Shown: piece by piece, positions 27,021 to 40,617 of the stretch | How the letters are laid out: every line of letters starts with the position of its first letter | Position numbering within the stretch: position 1 is the stretch's first letter | Assembly (NCBI GenBank): GCA_038380795.1 | Contig: CM076266.1 | Span: 36,965,425 to 37,029,424, forward strand | Length of the DNA: 64,000 bases | Direction of reading: 5' to 3' | Source: Pyrocephalus nanus | Lineage: Eukaryota > Chordata > Aves > Passeriformes > Tyrannidae | Position numbers and translations under genes: made by a program | Notes under the pieces: generated by a model | The model's input: the letters and a program-made list of their open reading frames with translations, nothing else | What the model was told of the DNA's origin: nothing | The model's database searches: none

Positions 27021-27096
27021 CTTTTTTCTTTCTCTTTTTTTTTTTTTTTTTTTTTTTTCTTCTTTTTTTAACTTTTTTTTTTTTTTTTTTTCCCCC
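27021..27096 (+). repeat. Poly-T/pyrimidine tract beside the CpG island
   Basis: This is a nearly uninterrupted T-rich run of about 75 bases with a few C and a single AAC break, ending in CCCCC. On the CHN2 strand it is a purine (A-rich) run directly 5' of the CpG-rich block. It may be nucleosome-excluding DNA or the tail of a lost retroelement. Confidence 0.85.
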
Positions 27097-30000
27097 AGGC
27101 GTATTCACGTAGAAGTGTCCTTATAAAGACCTGCTCCTTCTCCCATCTGTGGCACTTATTAACAGTGTCATCTCTCCGTGCTGCGGCTTTAGTCAGTGCT
27201 TTCATACAACGAGCATGGCAGAACTTCACAGAAGATACACATAAATTCTCCGAATTACTGAAGAAGATTTTACCTGAGTGCCTGTATATCTCAATAAAGA
27301 ATCTATATCAATGGAATTACTACTTCATGCATGCTAACACACACGTAGAGAAACTGTGGTTTCAAGACTGTTTCATCCTTTAGCATAAAACATATTTAGG
27401 TGATTTTACCCCATTTTATCTGACTAGAAACAAGAGCTCTTGTTCTTGTTTTCATGATATCTCATTATTTCACTCATAAAAACTTTAAACTGATGAAGGT
27501 TTTCCTTTCTTCTTTTTTTTCTTTTCCTGAATAGCAAATGCATAACTGTCACATTTTTGATTCAATAATCTACACGCCACGCACTAAAGCGAAGCAGCTG
27601 AATTTCTACCCTGCAGTCACTAAGGCTACAACACAGCACAAGATGAACAAAAGTCTGTACAAGATAATGAGAATCTTCAATGCAAGACCTATGGGAGTTC
27701 AATCAAGTCCTTACTGTGCTTCTTTCCCAGCTCGGCATTTCTTTTCTAGCATGGCACTAACAATAGCAGTATCATACCCTTGAAACTCCTGCCTGGGAAT
27801 AATACCTTGATATAAACATTTTCAAGTTCTGAGGGGCAGGAATGAGAAGGAGAAGCAAACACAGAAGTGAAGAGAGAGCAAAATCAAAGGAATTGCCAAG
27901 TGCAGGTTCTGTGTTTCTATGTGCATGTATAGGAACTCAGAGAAGAAAGTGTATGAATTCATTCTTTTTCATTTTCTATTTTTATAAGTAAAAAAAAAAT
28001 CTCAAGAAAATACTACCTCTGAAAGAAGGTTGTTCATATGTTCATCTTCAATAGCACTATTTGACTTTGTAATCTTGGAACTGTTGCAGCCTTCCTCTCA
28101 TCTTTACAGACCTTAATTACCCTTGAAAGCATATATTTAGCTGGGAACTCAATTAAAAAATGGGTATCAGAAGCTGGGTTAGGTAAGACCACCACATACA
28201 ATTTCCTCTTTCATGGAAACAAAGGGCCACTCAGTACACTGAAATTTAGGACAAGGAACATATACATTGTTCTTTCATTCCCATGGAAAGCCAAATAAAA
28301 CCTTTAGACTATAGAAGGCAAAGCATGACTTTCATGTAGTAGTCAGAATCTGCTTCTGTTTAAAGATACAGATTTACCTTGACTGTGTTTATATACAGAA
28401 TAAACCCTAACACTTAAAAACTACCTCAGAAAAATGAATTACCAGTACTAGCACCCATCCTAGAAATTAGCTTTCAGTACAAGCTCCCCCCAAATATAAA
28501 TTACTCCCTCCCAGATAAATAACTATACACATAAACTATAAAATCAATCTGGAAATAACTCCTTGAACAAATGGGGGCACCTTTTTTATTCTTCTCACAC
28601 CATTTATACAAAAATACAAATTTATCTGTGAAACTTTTATCATTTAGCTAGCAACTGACCAAACCACCCTGGCTAATGTGATTTCCACTTTTCCTGCTGT
28701 TCATGAACTAAAAGATTTGCACTTCTGAGAATCCACACAAAGCCGATCTACTCCTCTATTCTTCCTCCTATTCCATAAAACAGAAACCTTTCCTCCAACA
28801 ACTTTTATCATCCATATGTTTAAAATAGCCACAACTTCAGTATTTGGCTTTGGACAGAAAAGATACAGTAGCATTTCCTGAGACAAAGCTCCAGATCTGT
28901 CAGACCATCCAAGTGCCCCAGAATCTAAAAATCCCCCTGTGTCCTCACTGCAATCTTTACCCTGAAATAGTAATTTCTCTCCTATTTCTCTCCAACTTCA
29001 CCACTAGAAAAACACAAGGAAACAAAGTTAAAGCAAGATAAAAGATCAAAAATACCATCAGGGTCTCTAGATCAAAACCAGAATGTTGGACTGAACTTGG
29101 AAATAAACCAAAAGCCTGCACAATTGATGAAGCAGAGGCTTAAAAATATCAAAGGAGCCAGTAAGTCTGTTTTGCGCAACTGCAGACTCTGTAAAAACTT
29201 CAAGGGAAATTCTATATATTCCAGAAGGCAAAGGTGACTGAATTTCAGTTGGGATTAGCTTTCCCTCTCCTGCTATAAATGGGCTTGCACACACAAAGTC
29301 AAGCAGATCCACGTAAGAGAATTCTCAGCGCTGGAAAGAACAGAAAATCCACAGGTAGGAAAGTGACTGTTTCCTGGTGGTAGGAGTCCAGAACAATCAG
29401 CCATATTCTGAAGACACATACACTTAGGGTGTTTTGCATAGGTAATGGCTGTAAAGAACACTTTCATCACTTTCTGTATAGCCCTCACAATTTCCTTGCT
29501 GAAAAAAGAGCCACCTTTCCCAGGTGACCAGTTGGTTTTATGCGTCACTGGCCCCTCTTCCTAGACACTGAGCAAGGGGACAGGTCAGACAGCTTGAGTC
29601 ATTTAGGAATGTTATGCTAACAGACATAAACAAAGTACACAAATGAGGAAAATCACATAAGACAAATTATAGGTCTTCACTAGTGAAAATACATTTTGCC
29701 TTAAAGAGTCCCATAGCTTGCTTTTAGTTCTCCCATACAGAGGATAAATTAAATGGTTGCTCCTTCTCCACTAAAAGGACGTGGCAGCTTTCAATTCAAA
29801 TGTGAGATGGTAATTTTCTGGCCTAGAAAAAGGTATTATTACCAATTTCAAACCAAAAATGTTGTTGCAGAGCAGGCATTTCTGGATGTTGTTCCAGAAA
29901 CCACGGGGGAAATGCTGAAAATCACTACTGAAATTCATAGTTGTATAAATTCTGAAACAGCAGTGAATGCCAAAATTGTTTAAAACTAAAGTCACGTTGA

Positions 30001-32202
30001 TCAGGAAATAAGATGTATGGTAAAACAAGCTAAATCACTACTAATCCAGTAATCTTATAAAGCCAGCAACATTCATTGACATCTAATCTTGATGCATGCT
30101 CAAAGAGAAATGAAACCCAGCACAGCTCTCCTGACATTCTACAAAGGCCTTTAGACGCTCATGTTTGAGAGACTCTGCGAACTCCAGCTTTGACTCCAAG
30201 CCTGCCAAACCTGATTGCCTCTCCCCAGTCCAAAAATAAAAATCCTTACTTGTACACTTGTGATACACTTTACAAGATTTTTTACAATGTTACAGCATAT
30301 TTTTTAAGGTGTGGAGTTAGTTGTACTCAGGTTTGACGTCAACACAGAGAAGAAAATAATCCTGCCTAATAAACTAGCTACCTGAGCTAATTCAATATAT
30401 TATGTTTACATCATTTTGAAATTTACTGAATTTTAATGCACTGGGACTTGTGGCTCCTGTTCTGTCCAGAATGGTTTAGCCCCGGCATGACACACACCTG
30501 CTAATGTACAGATTACTTTATTAAAATCCTACTCCACTCTGCAAGATAATTCATCACAAAACTACTGGAAATCATGCAAGCAGGAGGTGAGCATCCCCTA
30601 ATGTGACAGATTTTCATTGCAAGCATTGGCATCCAAGCCACACTGCAGCGAAGATTTGAAGATACCCTGAAGAATTCTTTCTGCATAGATGTACTACCGC
30701 AGAAATAGGATAAGCCTAATTTCAGAAAAATTTAATTTCTCTTCGGCTTCATTGCACAAGACATATTTCCTTATCCAGTGGCCAAAGCTGAAATCTAGAA
30801 ACGCTGCAATGAAAGTTTAGAAATCCCTCCAGGACAGCAATCTGTCTGTAACTCAGAAGGGCCAGCACAGCATAACACTCTGTACTGTGGACCTATTTCA
30901 GCCACTGCCTTAATACATCCATGATGAGAATATAAAAGGGGAAAGAAACAATAAGGTGGGGAGCTGCACCTGGCTCTCTGTTCTTCAATATACAGAGAGA
31001 ACAGAGAAACAAGATCCACGAGTTAATAATGGTGATGTGTTTACTCAGAGCAGGCAGTGAGGCATTTTCCCAAAGGAAGTTTAATCTGATATATTTTCTG
31101 TTTGGAACAATCTTAATTATTTTTCAGTAACTCTGGTTGACTGGATATAAATATGTTTTTCAGCTCAGTTTGACATAAAGAGAAATAGAAGAGTTTGAAG
31201 AGAAGCTTTCAAGACAAGCCCAGTAAAAACAGACTGTAGAGAAAAGGAGCTTATTGTCTGTATTGTTGAACTTTTGGCAGACTTGTCATAAGCCCACTGC
31301 AAACTTTGCACTTACAATAAACAACCAAAAATGATTAAGGCAAGTTGCAAGCCCCCATTAAATGGAATGAAGAATACGCTGTATTTCATTACTCCTATAA
31401 ACCATTTCTTTTGCCTTAGAATTTTTCTTGAAGAAAATTCTACTTAGATCTATTAGCATCTCTAATATTCCCTCAAAATAGGACAAATTATTTCACATCA
31501 ATGACTCTTAAGCAATTTAAACTGGGAGAAGATTCTTTTGGATGGGAAATATTTATCAACCTTTTTTTACCTTTTAACCAGTTTCTTTCTACTACCTTAT
31601 CAGGCTCTCTGACACCCGTGTTTTCAAAGAGAAACAACTCTTGGTTTTGCAAAACGTGTCATATCATAAAGTCTGTTGCTAATTTTGTTAGTAGGGATAG
31701 CAGCAATGCAACATGTCTAGTCCCCCTCCAAGGACAGGCCAATAATAGCATGTATGTACTTAGTATGTAAATACATAATGAAAAGATGGTTTCTCCCCTA
31801 AGATTTTCAGTCAATGGCATTCAGCATGACTGATTTGACAGGCTTCATATGACAAGCCTATCCAGCACATATAACTTCATGAGTGTGTTGATGTACTTTG
31901 TGTGATGAGGTAGGAGCAAAGACATAGCTCAGAAAGAAACTAGCAATGCCCAAGTCCCCATAACTTATTCCACTTGCTCTGCCCATGAGGCTGTCCAGAG
32001 AGAAAGGTGAGATGAATAGTTTTGGAAGTGTGCATCTCCTTTTGTCATTCAGTCACAGAGCCACGGAGATGCCAACGTTTAGCCACTTAAGGGATGTATA
32101 TTCAGCCACACATTATAGGCTTGGAGGCTCCCAGCCTCCGAGAAAGTAGCTGGGAGCAAGATGTCAAAATCATTCAAAATACCAGAGGGGCAATGACTAG
32201 AC

Positions 32203-32440
32203 AGGTCTCTGCAGAAAAGGATCCTGGCATGGTTACAGATCAATAAATGAACTCGAATCACTGATTCTGTCTGTGGCAAAAACTGCCCAAACCAGAAGGC
32301 TATACTGAGGATAAATCCAAGAATGCAGCCAACAAGACATCAGAGTAATCCTCTCCTTGCAATGTCTACTCAGAAAGCCTCTAGATGGAATACTGACTGT
32401 GGGCTTGGGCACCACGTCTCAAGAAAGACTGGAGCAAATA
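32203..32440 (+). mobile_element. Old, diverged CR1 fragment
   Basis: The segment keeps the order of landmarks of the CR1 ORF2 3' region: CTGCAGAAAAGGATCCTGG near the start, then a CTCTACTCAG-like block, a GAATACTG-GTGGGCTTGGGCACCA block and CTCAAGAAAGACTGGAGC at the end. In intact elements these encode the C-terminal reverse transcriptase stretch. Many substitutions and small gaps break the frame, suggesting an old insertion. It is in plus orientation, antisense to CHN2. The upstream limit is uncertain, and similarity may extend further left. Confidence 0.7.
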
Positions 32441-34291
32441 ACTGAAGTAAGCAGGGATTTAGCAATCAATCATGAAAAGACATGAAAAGAGACTGGACTA
32501 AAGAAAACAAGATAGAGAGGGGCTGTAGCAGACAGGTATGAAAAAGGCTGCTTTCCAGAGGAAATAAATTTGTTCTCTGTGCACCTAGCCATGACAAGAA
32601 GAAACAGGCTTAAACTGCAAAACAGAAGACAGAACTTAAAAAAATGTTAAAAATAATTAAACACTAAATAAAAAAGCAGAAGCAGTCAAGAAATCACCAT
32701 GAAGCCTTTTTCAAAGCTTTAAGAAGTGGATATGCAAGCATTTCTTTTTGACACAGGAATGACAACCTCTTGACTTTCTTCTGGCCCTGAGATACCCCAT
32801 CCAGTCTATTCCTCACCTCTGCCTGGACTGCTCTCAGGAGATAGGGATTAGCAGAGAGCAGACTTGAATAGGCTGTAAAAATCACCTATAAAACCACAAT
32901 AATACTTGGCCCACCTCTATGAGACTCTCAGGAGAGAAGGCAGCACCAAGAAGGCAGTGGACTGAGTGAAGTGTTCTGGAGGAGAAAGCCAAATCTTCAA
33001 GTGATAAACTTGTCATCGCTTAACTAAGTAATAAAACTCAGTTTAAATCCACCAGCATAACAAAGTGCCAAATTGTGTTTGGTATCTTCTAACAAAATAC
33101 TCTGTGGAAAAATTTACAGCACCAGAGAGAAAGTAGGAGTGTTCTTCACCACTAGGAAAAATGAAAAAGAATACAAGACAAAAGTGAAGAACACCAAAAA
33201 TGCTTTTATTAACTGCTGTTCAAAGCTGCACAACATCTCTGCTCTGGTGGCATGTTGTAACCCATGGAGAAAGTAAAATGCATAGCGACCCTTTTGCAGA
33301 AGGATAATGCATCACAAAGAAACATAGGAAGCTCAGCAGCTCTGACTCCTACTGTGGCACTTGGTTGATTTCCACTCAATCAAGGTTATTTCTACGATTT
33401 TAAAACACAAATATTTTTGAAATAGTTTAATGTGCTTCTTTGCTTACTCACTTGTACCAAACTTTCAAAAGAGCTGCTTTAAGCCATCCTTTATGAGGGT
33501 ATTTTTAACTCAGGTTTGTTTCCTTTCTATGACCTTGAGCAAACTGTCCAGCAGCCCATAATCAATATACCAGACAAAACACCATAAACACCAGAAGGTT
33601 AAAAAAATCTCCCCCAACATGGACATCTGCTACAAAACCAGAATACATTCCTGTATATATACAGCTCTAACAGAAAAGAGCAAGATTGAACAAGGAAAGA
33701 AAATCCAAATATTTTCTTGCCTAGTAAGGAAAATAATGGGCTCCTGAACATGAGCTGAAATAAACTGAAATAAATCTTAAGCAAGAAGGCTGCTGCTAAA
33801 TAGTCTGAGGAGACAGGGTCAGGTTCAAACAATTTCAACAGCAAAAGTGGAAGTCATCTATTTTGTTATACAGCCTCCATTCAAACAGTAAGGGCATCAT
33901 TAAATGTAAAAGGAATATCAATGTTACCCTGAATGCAAGTGAACTAAAATTTGAATATAGCATTTAAACTATGCTCCTTTTTTTTCAAGAATGATGTGTT
34001 GAGTCATTTAAATAGACAGAAAAATATCCCCAGCAGCAGATAAATGGAGTAAGCCACATTAATGCTCTGAATTATTCTGTAACAACTGAGAAGCACTAAA
34101 ACATTCCTATGACACATGACACAACAGTCCACAATTCCAAAAAGATGTGTATAACTGGCTGATTTGACCATTCTGTGTGTGTAGCTATATGCATACATGC
34201 ACAGGAAGGATGATAAAGAGATGTCTAAAGTTTCTATATTTATTTATATTAGGAAATACAAATTCATCAGGTGCTCAATACTCTGTGTTCC

Positions 34292-34869
34292 TGTGCTGTT
34301 TCTGGCTGAGGTTAACTTTCTCTGCAGTGGCTAGTATGGGGCCATGTTTTGGATTTGTGCTGAACACAGGGCTGATAATATAGAGATGCTTTTGTTATTG
34401 CTGAGCAGGGCTTACACAGAGCCAAGGCCTTTTCTGCTCTCTGTACTGCCACGCTGGTGAGGAAGTTCAGGGTCCATGGGAGGCTGGGAGGAAACACAAC
34501 TGGGACAAGCAACCCAAACTGATCAAAGGGATATTCTATACCATATGACATCATGCTCAGTATGTAAAGCTGGGGGGAGGAAGGATGAAGGGAGGGACCC
34601 TTGGAGTGATGGTGTTTGTCTTACATCTGACGGGTCCCTGCTCTCCTGGAGATGGATGAACACCTGCCTGTCCATGGGAAGCAGTGAACAAATTCCTTGT
34701 TTTGCTTTGTTTGTGTGCACGGCTTTTGCTTTCCCTGTTAAACTGTCTGTATCTCAACACATGACTTTTCAGGCTTTTACCCCTCCGATTCCCTTCCCGA
34801 TATTGCTGGTGGGGAAGTGACCGAGTGGCTGTGTGGTGCTCAGCTGTTGGCTGGAGTTAAACCACCACA
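34292..34869 (+). mobile_element. ERVL-like solo LTR with target-site duplication
   Basis: A 578-bp LTR begins TGTGCTGTTT and ends AAACCACCACA, giving imperfect inverted termini and the canonical TG...CA. The five bases before it (GTTCC) and after it (ATTCC) look like a target-site duplication with one later change. Internal landmarks match an abundant songbird ERVL-type LTR from memory: GCTAGTATGGGGCCATGTTT, ATTGCTGAGCAGGGCTTACA, a decayed TATA-like TATGTAAAGCTGG near 34561, and GTTAAACTGTCTGTATCTCA in the polyadenylation region. No internal retroviral sequence flanks it, so it is a solo LTR left by recombination. It sits antisense to CHN2 in intron 3. Confidence 0.9.
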
Positions 34870-37177
34870 ATTCCTCATCTTGAAACTTGAAGAAAGATAC
34901 CAGACACAAAGTATTAGTCAGAGAGCAGAGACATCCAGAGCCCTTTCAACATATTATTTAACCAGAGGAATATTAGCCTAAATTAGAGCAGGTATGTAAA
35001 TCTGTACAAGCACTTAGCATTTTCACCTACACGTAGGCTTATAGATTAACTTTATCTAGGTGGAGATATGAAAGAGACTTACATTTATTTTGGCTTGAAA
35101 ACTGCTTACATTCAACACCATGTCTAAATAAAAAAAAGCCAACCTAGATGAAGAGAGTGATATTAAACAAGGATAAAAGGAAATAAAAAACTAGGGAAAT
35201 AGCAAAATCACAAACAGAGACACATACATGCACATCACCCACTTCCAAAGGGTGGAAGGGAGGGTGAAGATTTCAAGCAAAGCCAGAGGGATAATTAGCA
35301 AGTTCAACAGTCCTTGAAGACAGCTGCCTACAGTTTGTGCTCATCAAACTGTATCAAAAAAGTCAGAGCTTGCCACCATGTCTTCCAAAAAGATGGTTTT
35401 AACTTTTCCATTTCACAGTGATCAATAAGAGCACTGACTGGTTCATACCATATTCCTCTGCTGAACACTCATCTAATTTGCAAATCATAACCTAGAACAT
35501 TACTAAATCAAACCTGAGAAAATTCAAGTGAAACAGACAAACCTCTTCTAGTTTTGTTTAGCTGTAACTACTTAAATGAAATATTTACTATCACATCTGC
35601 AGAATAATTAGAAAGCTTTCTCCTCCGTTCAGTAGTCAATGAACTGTTAAAATGAGAATGATGTTGCTTCGTCTGAGTGCTCCACCATCTTACTGTTGCA
35701 GCAGAGTGAGACTGCAAGACTCATGGACCCTAGGAGAGATGAGCTTTCCTGTCAGCCATTAAAGTGCCTTGGAAAAAACCACCAGCAAATTTCTCTGATG
35801 TGATAAATACAAGGGAATATTGGGCAAGCAATATTCCAGCTTCCCTTCTTTCTTTCCTCCACTGCTGCAAACTGCAGGCATTTTGCAGGGCGAAATTCAC
35901 TAGGGAGATGCTACAGGAAAATGATCTTGGGTGTAAACCTATATTTTAAATTTATGTAGGAAAACCTGTGAGCAGCCAGTTTTGAGGGATGCTGGATACA
36001 ATACCTTTTGACATTCCTTCCATGGATCCTCTGTACCACTTTAGCCAAACAGCCTTCCTGGCCTTCAACTGCTCTGAGCCACCACCAATGCCAGGCTTTC
36101 TACATTTGGTATGGATTTCAGCTGAAGAAATTTCCTCTTTTCTGTCAGTGTCTATTCAAAATTGCTCTTTAGCTTCATTTCCAATCCACAGACTGCTGCT
36201 GTGTCCTCCTTGTATTTTTTTTTGTTTCTATCATACAGAGGATTATAAAAACACAATTAAAGCATCAGCAATATTGTAAGAATTGGAAAATATAGGCTCC
36301 ATTAAGTCTTGTATGTGGAAACATTTTCATTAATGAAAATAGTTTTCAGCACAATTCTGCTCATTTTCATTTAATTGCTGGCTAATGGGGTCTCTTGGTG
36401 TGTCACTGTGTGTGTTCTGAGGTTTCTTTCTAAGGGAAAGATAATATAATATTCTGAATTATCTCAGATAAGCTCTCAGGACTGATAGTAAGAGACACCT
36501 CATGGCAGTGTCTCACTTTTTGCAGCAGAGTGATTTGAACAAGTGCCATGAAAATTCCCATTTGCTCCCGTTATTTACCACCAATTTTATGGCTAGTTTT
36601 AATGCCATATTACAGCTCTCTGGTACTTCACCACAGTACAGACATTGTTCTTAGAAAGATGAGGACAGAGAGGAAGAGGAAATATTCCATTTGTAAAGGT
36701 CACTAAGTGAGCAGAATAAGGGAATTCATGGAAGACTTATTGCAATGATTAAATACTTATTATCCAGTCAGATATACTATGCAAACATTTTACTAAGGCT
36801 GAATTTTAACAACCTTGCTCAAGCTTACCTAGTCACAAGCTTTTTATTATGTACAAATATAAAATATTATTGTATCTGAAAGAAGGACTGGCAAAAGTAA
36901 CCAGTGTTTTTAATATTGCTATTGTTTAAACTATACTCTTCTAATTGCAATGTTCTTAGCTCGAATCTCATGCTTCAGAAGAAACTTTGATAATAACTGA
37001 GTAAAGAGTAACTTGGAGCACTTCAGTTTTAGAGATGTGCAGTAAGCCTGTGTATTTGCAGCTAGTCATGTAGGAGATGGCAATAACATTATAAACCTGC
37101 TAGTGACCATTTCAACAGTTATGCTCTATGAAATGCCACTATCTATACTCTTGTTTTGACAAATCTAGGTAATTGAT

Positions 37178-37213
37178 ATCCAGAGGGTCAAAACAGTTCC
37201 AGACCCTCTGGAT
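37178..37213. repeat. Perfect 12-bp inverted repeat (hairpin)
   Basis: ATCCAGAGGGTC and its exact reverse complement GACCCTCTGGAT are separated by 12 bases. The stem is unusually GC-balanced for this AT-rich intron, and no flanking repeat explains it. Confidence 0.85.
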
Positions 37214-37479
37214 GATTTGAGTGAAAAATTCTAAGCAGTACAGTCACCATTATTTCAGTCTCTTATAATCATTTAAGCAAAAAGAAAAAGGGATTTCTTT
37301 CTTTAGAGAAGTCTTCCTTTTGTAATCATATTTGCTTCCATTCAAGAAACCATAATTTTTATGTTTTAAAGGCAGAGACAATAATTTCTACCGCTTCTGA
37401 CACAAACTATTTGGAATTCAGAACGATGAGGAAGGCAATTAACTGACATTTTTCTACATAATAATATAAGTTAGGGCTC

Positions 37480-37620
37480 TAAGGCTTTGTCTACACTAGG
37501 GAAATTTAGATGAGTTTCTCATTGTTGCTGACACTGGCTTGGCCAAGGCACTGTTATGAGTGTGGAAGGTCTAATGCAGACAAACTCACAGCCTCAAAAA
37601 TTGCTGTCAGCAATTAAGGC
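37480..37620. mobile_element. Possible old DNA-transposon remnant
   Basis: The wording AAGGCTTTGTCTACACTAGG at the left resembles the termini of hAT-like elements common in reptile and bird genomes, which carry a GTCTACACTA motif, as I remember them. No matching inverted end or target-site duplication was found, so this is only a candidate. Confidence 0.25.
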
Positions 37621-39168
37621 TTTCTTGGAACAGAATGGAAATAGCATTCACAGGTATGAGTATTTCTACACATATAATCCAAAAACTCATGGGTAAGACT
37701 CATTCCCTCTTTGAAGAAAATTTATAGTGTGCCTATTGTTTAACCAGCTATAGCCCAGAGTGATGTCACCATCCTTCCTTAATTCTTTTACTTTGTTAAA
37801 GGCTTCATTTCTTCAAAAGGTATTTTAACTTTGAATAATCTACTCCTGAAATATTTCTTAAAATTAAGAATTATTTGAAATGTTCTTTTTGAATAAAATA
37901 AGGAAGTTGAAAGCTTGAGTTATTTTCTGAGAATGTACTTTTTCATCAGCATTACTGTAGAATAAACCCTAAAAGATGCTTCATAATATGACTTTCTTAC
38001 AACACAAATCTGATTCTTTGGTGCCTATCATCAAATTTGCTCAATTTATAAAAGCTACTCCTCCACCAGAACTGCGCTTTTAAACTGAATTTTTTCGACT
38101 TAAAAGATAAATCATTAAAACACTGCTGGAAGGAATATGGTTACAAATGAGAATATTGGCAGAAATCCAATGTTATTGGGAAGGTAGGATTTTTGTGCTA
38201 GTCCCACTACCAGTGGTAATTAATTAAAAAACATTAGATACCTAAAGCCCAAACAGTTAGTTCGATATGATTCCCATTGCAGGAACAACCTGCCTTTGCT
38301 AGACAAGATATTTTTGCAAGCAAAAAAGAAAGGAGAATCACGATAGCAAAGCTCAAAGACACAAGGATATAAATGTAAATAAAAGATATAAATGTTCATG
38401 TTTATTTAAAGTTCCAGCTTTTAGTCTGGTGGTTTGCATATCAGGATTTCTGTCTCCACAGTATACTTATCAAGAAATCCACATAAATTTGATGATAGAA
38501 GGGCAGAGATCTGAGGCTAAACCCCCATTGACTATGGAGAGGTAATGGAAGAGCAAATGAATGCAGAGGTTTGAAAAGATGGCAATGGAAAAGATGGAGG
38601 AATCATGAAAATGCCAAGTGGTGAGAGAAAAAAACAACCTCCAACACTTGTTTATCTGTTGATGTTACAGATTTTGTTTCCAGCAGATGTTTCAACTTCC
38701 CTGCAAACAGTATAGAATTTAGCAATTGTGAATGAAGGACATTGTCCCATAAGTATTAAGGATTTCAAATTATTTGCAATTTTTAGATTTGTCTGAAGCA
38801 GTTTGAATACTAAATTACACAAGTGGTTACACCCTCAACAAGGTCCAGTTCCTATGATATGCACATGGAGAGATAAATCTTTCCTGTCAGTCACATATCC
38901 CACTGACACCTGCTGTCCAGATGTTGGATGAGCATCACATTGCATACTAAATAACTACCGTATTTCCAATTAATATATTTTCACACACAACACAAAATTA
39001 GATTTTGAGATCTTTCTATGTAACTGACAAATTCAGGATTAATAAGATACCATCTTCAGTGAAGCAAGCCTATACAGATGACACTGAAGTCAAACTAGAA
39101 TCAAGAAAAACAACCCCAAAACACCCTCCTTAGAGACTGTGTGCTAAGAAAAAGATAATAGGTGCCAT

Positions 39169-39219
39169 ATTTTCTCTCTAAAATAATCGTTTACCATGAA
39201 TTTTCTCTCTAAAATAATC
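39169..39219. repeat. 20-bp direct repeat, 31-bp period
   Basis: ATTTTCTCTCTAAAATAATC occurs exactly at 39169-39188 and again at 39200-39219. The 11-bp spacer contains TACCATGA, similar to the CCAT preceding the first copy, so this is probably a 31-bp tandem duplication with some drift. Confidence 0.88.
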
Positions 39220-40617
39220 TGTGATGCTCTATGAAACCACTATGCAGTTCTACTTTATAATAAATCAATAATATGAACTACAAGGAGCAATCTAGGCATC
39301 AGGACATCCCATCTGCCTCACTTCTCCAACTATATGTAAAACTAAAGCACATTAGCAATGTTTTAGTGTTTTTTTTGGCTCTTGGGTCAGAGAATCTTTG
39401 TTTCCAGCAATCAGTCTCTGAACACAGACAAGATTCAAAATCCAAGTAACAAGAACCAAAGATCACAGTTGAGAGAATTCATACTGCTTTATATACGTAC
39501 CCCTAAATAAAGTCTCTCCATGTCCAGGTATTTAAATACATTAAAACCAAAGTCAAAACAACTCAAAATAGAACTCTGCAGTCTATGAAGTGAGCCACTA
39601 AAAATTTTTCATTAGTCAGAACTAAACCTAGATCACGTGAAACAGACTTTTTTACTTATTTTGTTATGTGCTGCTTTGTCAATTATGTATTAATTTAATT
39701 AATATGATCTTAGCTTCTTTCTGCTAAGTGACCTGACTTTCTTGGAAGTGACCTGAACAGGCACTAAATATGTATATCGTTTTTAAGCATCAGGCAAAAG
39801 GATAACTTCAGTTGTGCGTAACATGTTCTTGAGTTAAAGGAAATAAGTTCAATACAGCACCCTGGTAAAGAGTTCACAGCTGCACATTTAATCTACTTGT
39901 GTAGATAATCCTGTTCCTGGAACAAGAATAAAATTGCTATTCCACTTCAACAGACTATTTTACCTTGATTCAAATGTTCACTCATGAAGGCAAACTAGAA
40001 AATGCTTTAATTTGAGTTAGCAAAATGAATTTTGGATTAAACTTATTCAGAGTAACTTGTAGCCCCAAAAAGATGAGTTTAAATTGCAAACGTGATTTCC
40101 TAAGCATTCAGTGCTTATTAATCAGATTTTCTAAAAACAAGCTCTTCCTCAAAGTAGTTCCAATATGAAATATAAAAATAAAATATTAGGTAAACTATTG
40201 GCTCATAAAAAGAGAGAAACTCCTCTAAGGCCTTGCTGGAAGTAACTAAATTGTTTACCTTAACTATTTTCAATGATGTCCTCTCCTTTAAAGAATACTA
40301 GCCACAGCTGTCTTTTGGTTTGCATGAGGATTTCAGAGAGTAAGGTCTTGATAAAACCCTTCAGCACACGTGCACTGAAGTCCCACAGGACTAGCACATG
40401 CTCTATCTCCCCAAGCCTTGTCTTTGACAGGGAGAAAGGATGACATGAGAGTTCATCCACTCTGGTGTTTTGCTTGCCCTTCTTAGCATCCTGTGTATAC
40501 GTTTTGGGACCATCCCAAACTGACAGAGCTTGAAGACTTCCAGTCTGAGGCCAAGACTCTGCTCTCCCTGCCCTGAAACTGAGACATGATATGGCACTTG
40601 AGAGAAAAATGCAATGG

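Noticed and set aside
27165..27383. 72-codon plus-strand open frame downstream of the TATA-like box.
   Set aside because: It begins at GTG, not ATG, has no recognisable domain and looks like chance.
34312..34820. Several open frames of 65-114 codons on both strands.
   Set aside because: All lie inside the solo LTR, which is noncoding.
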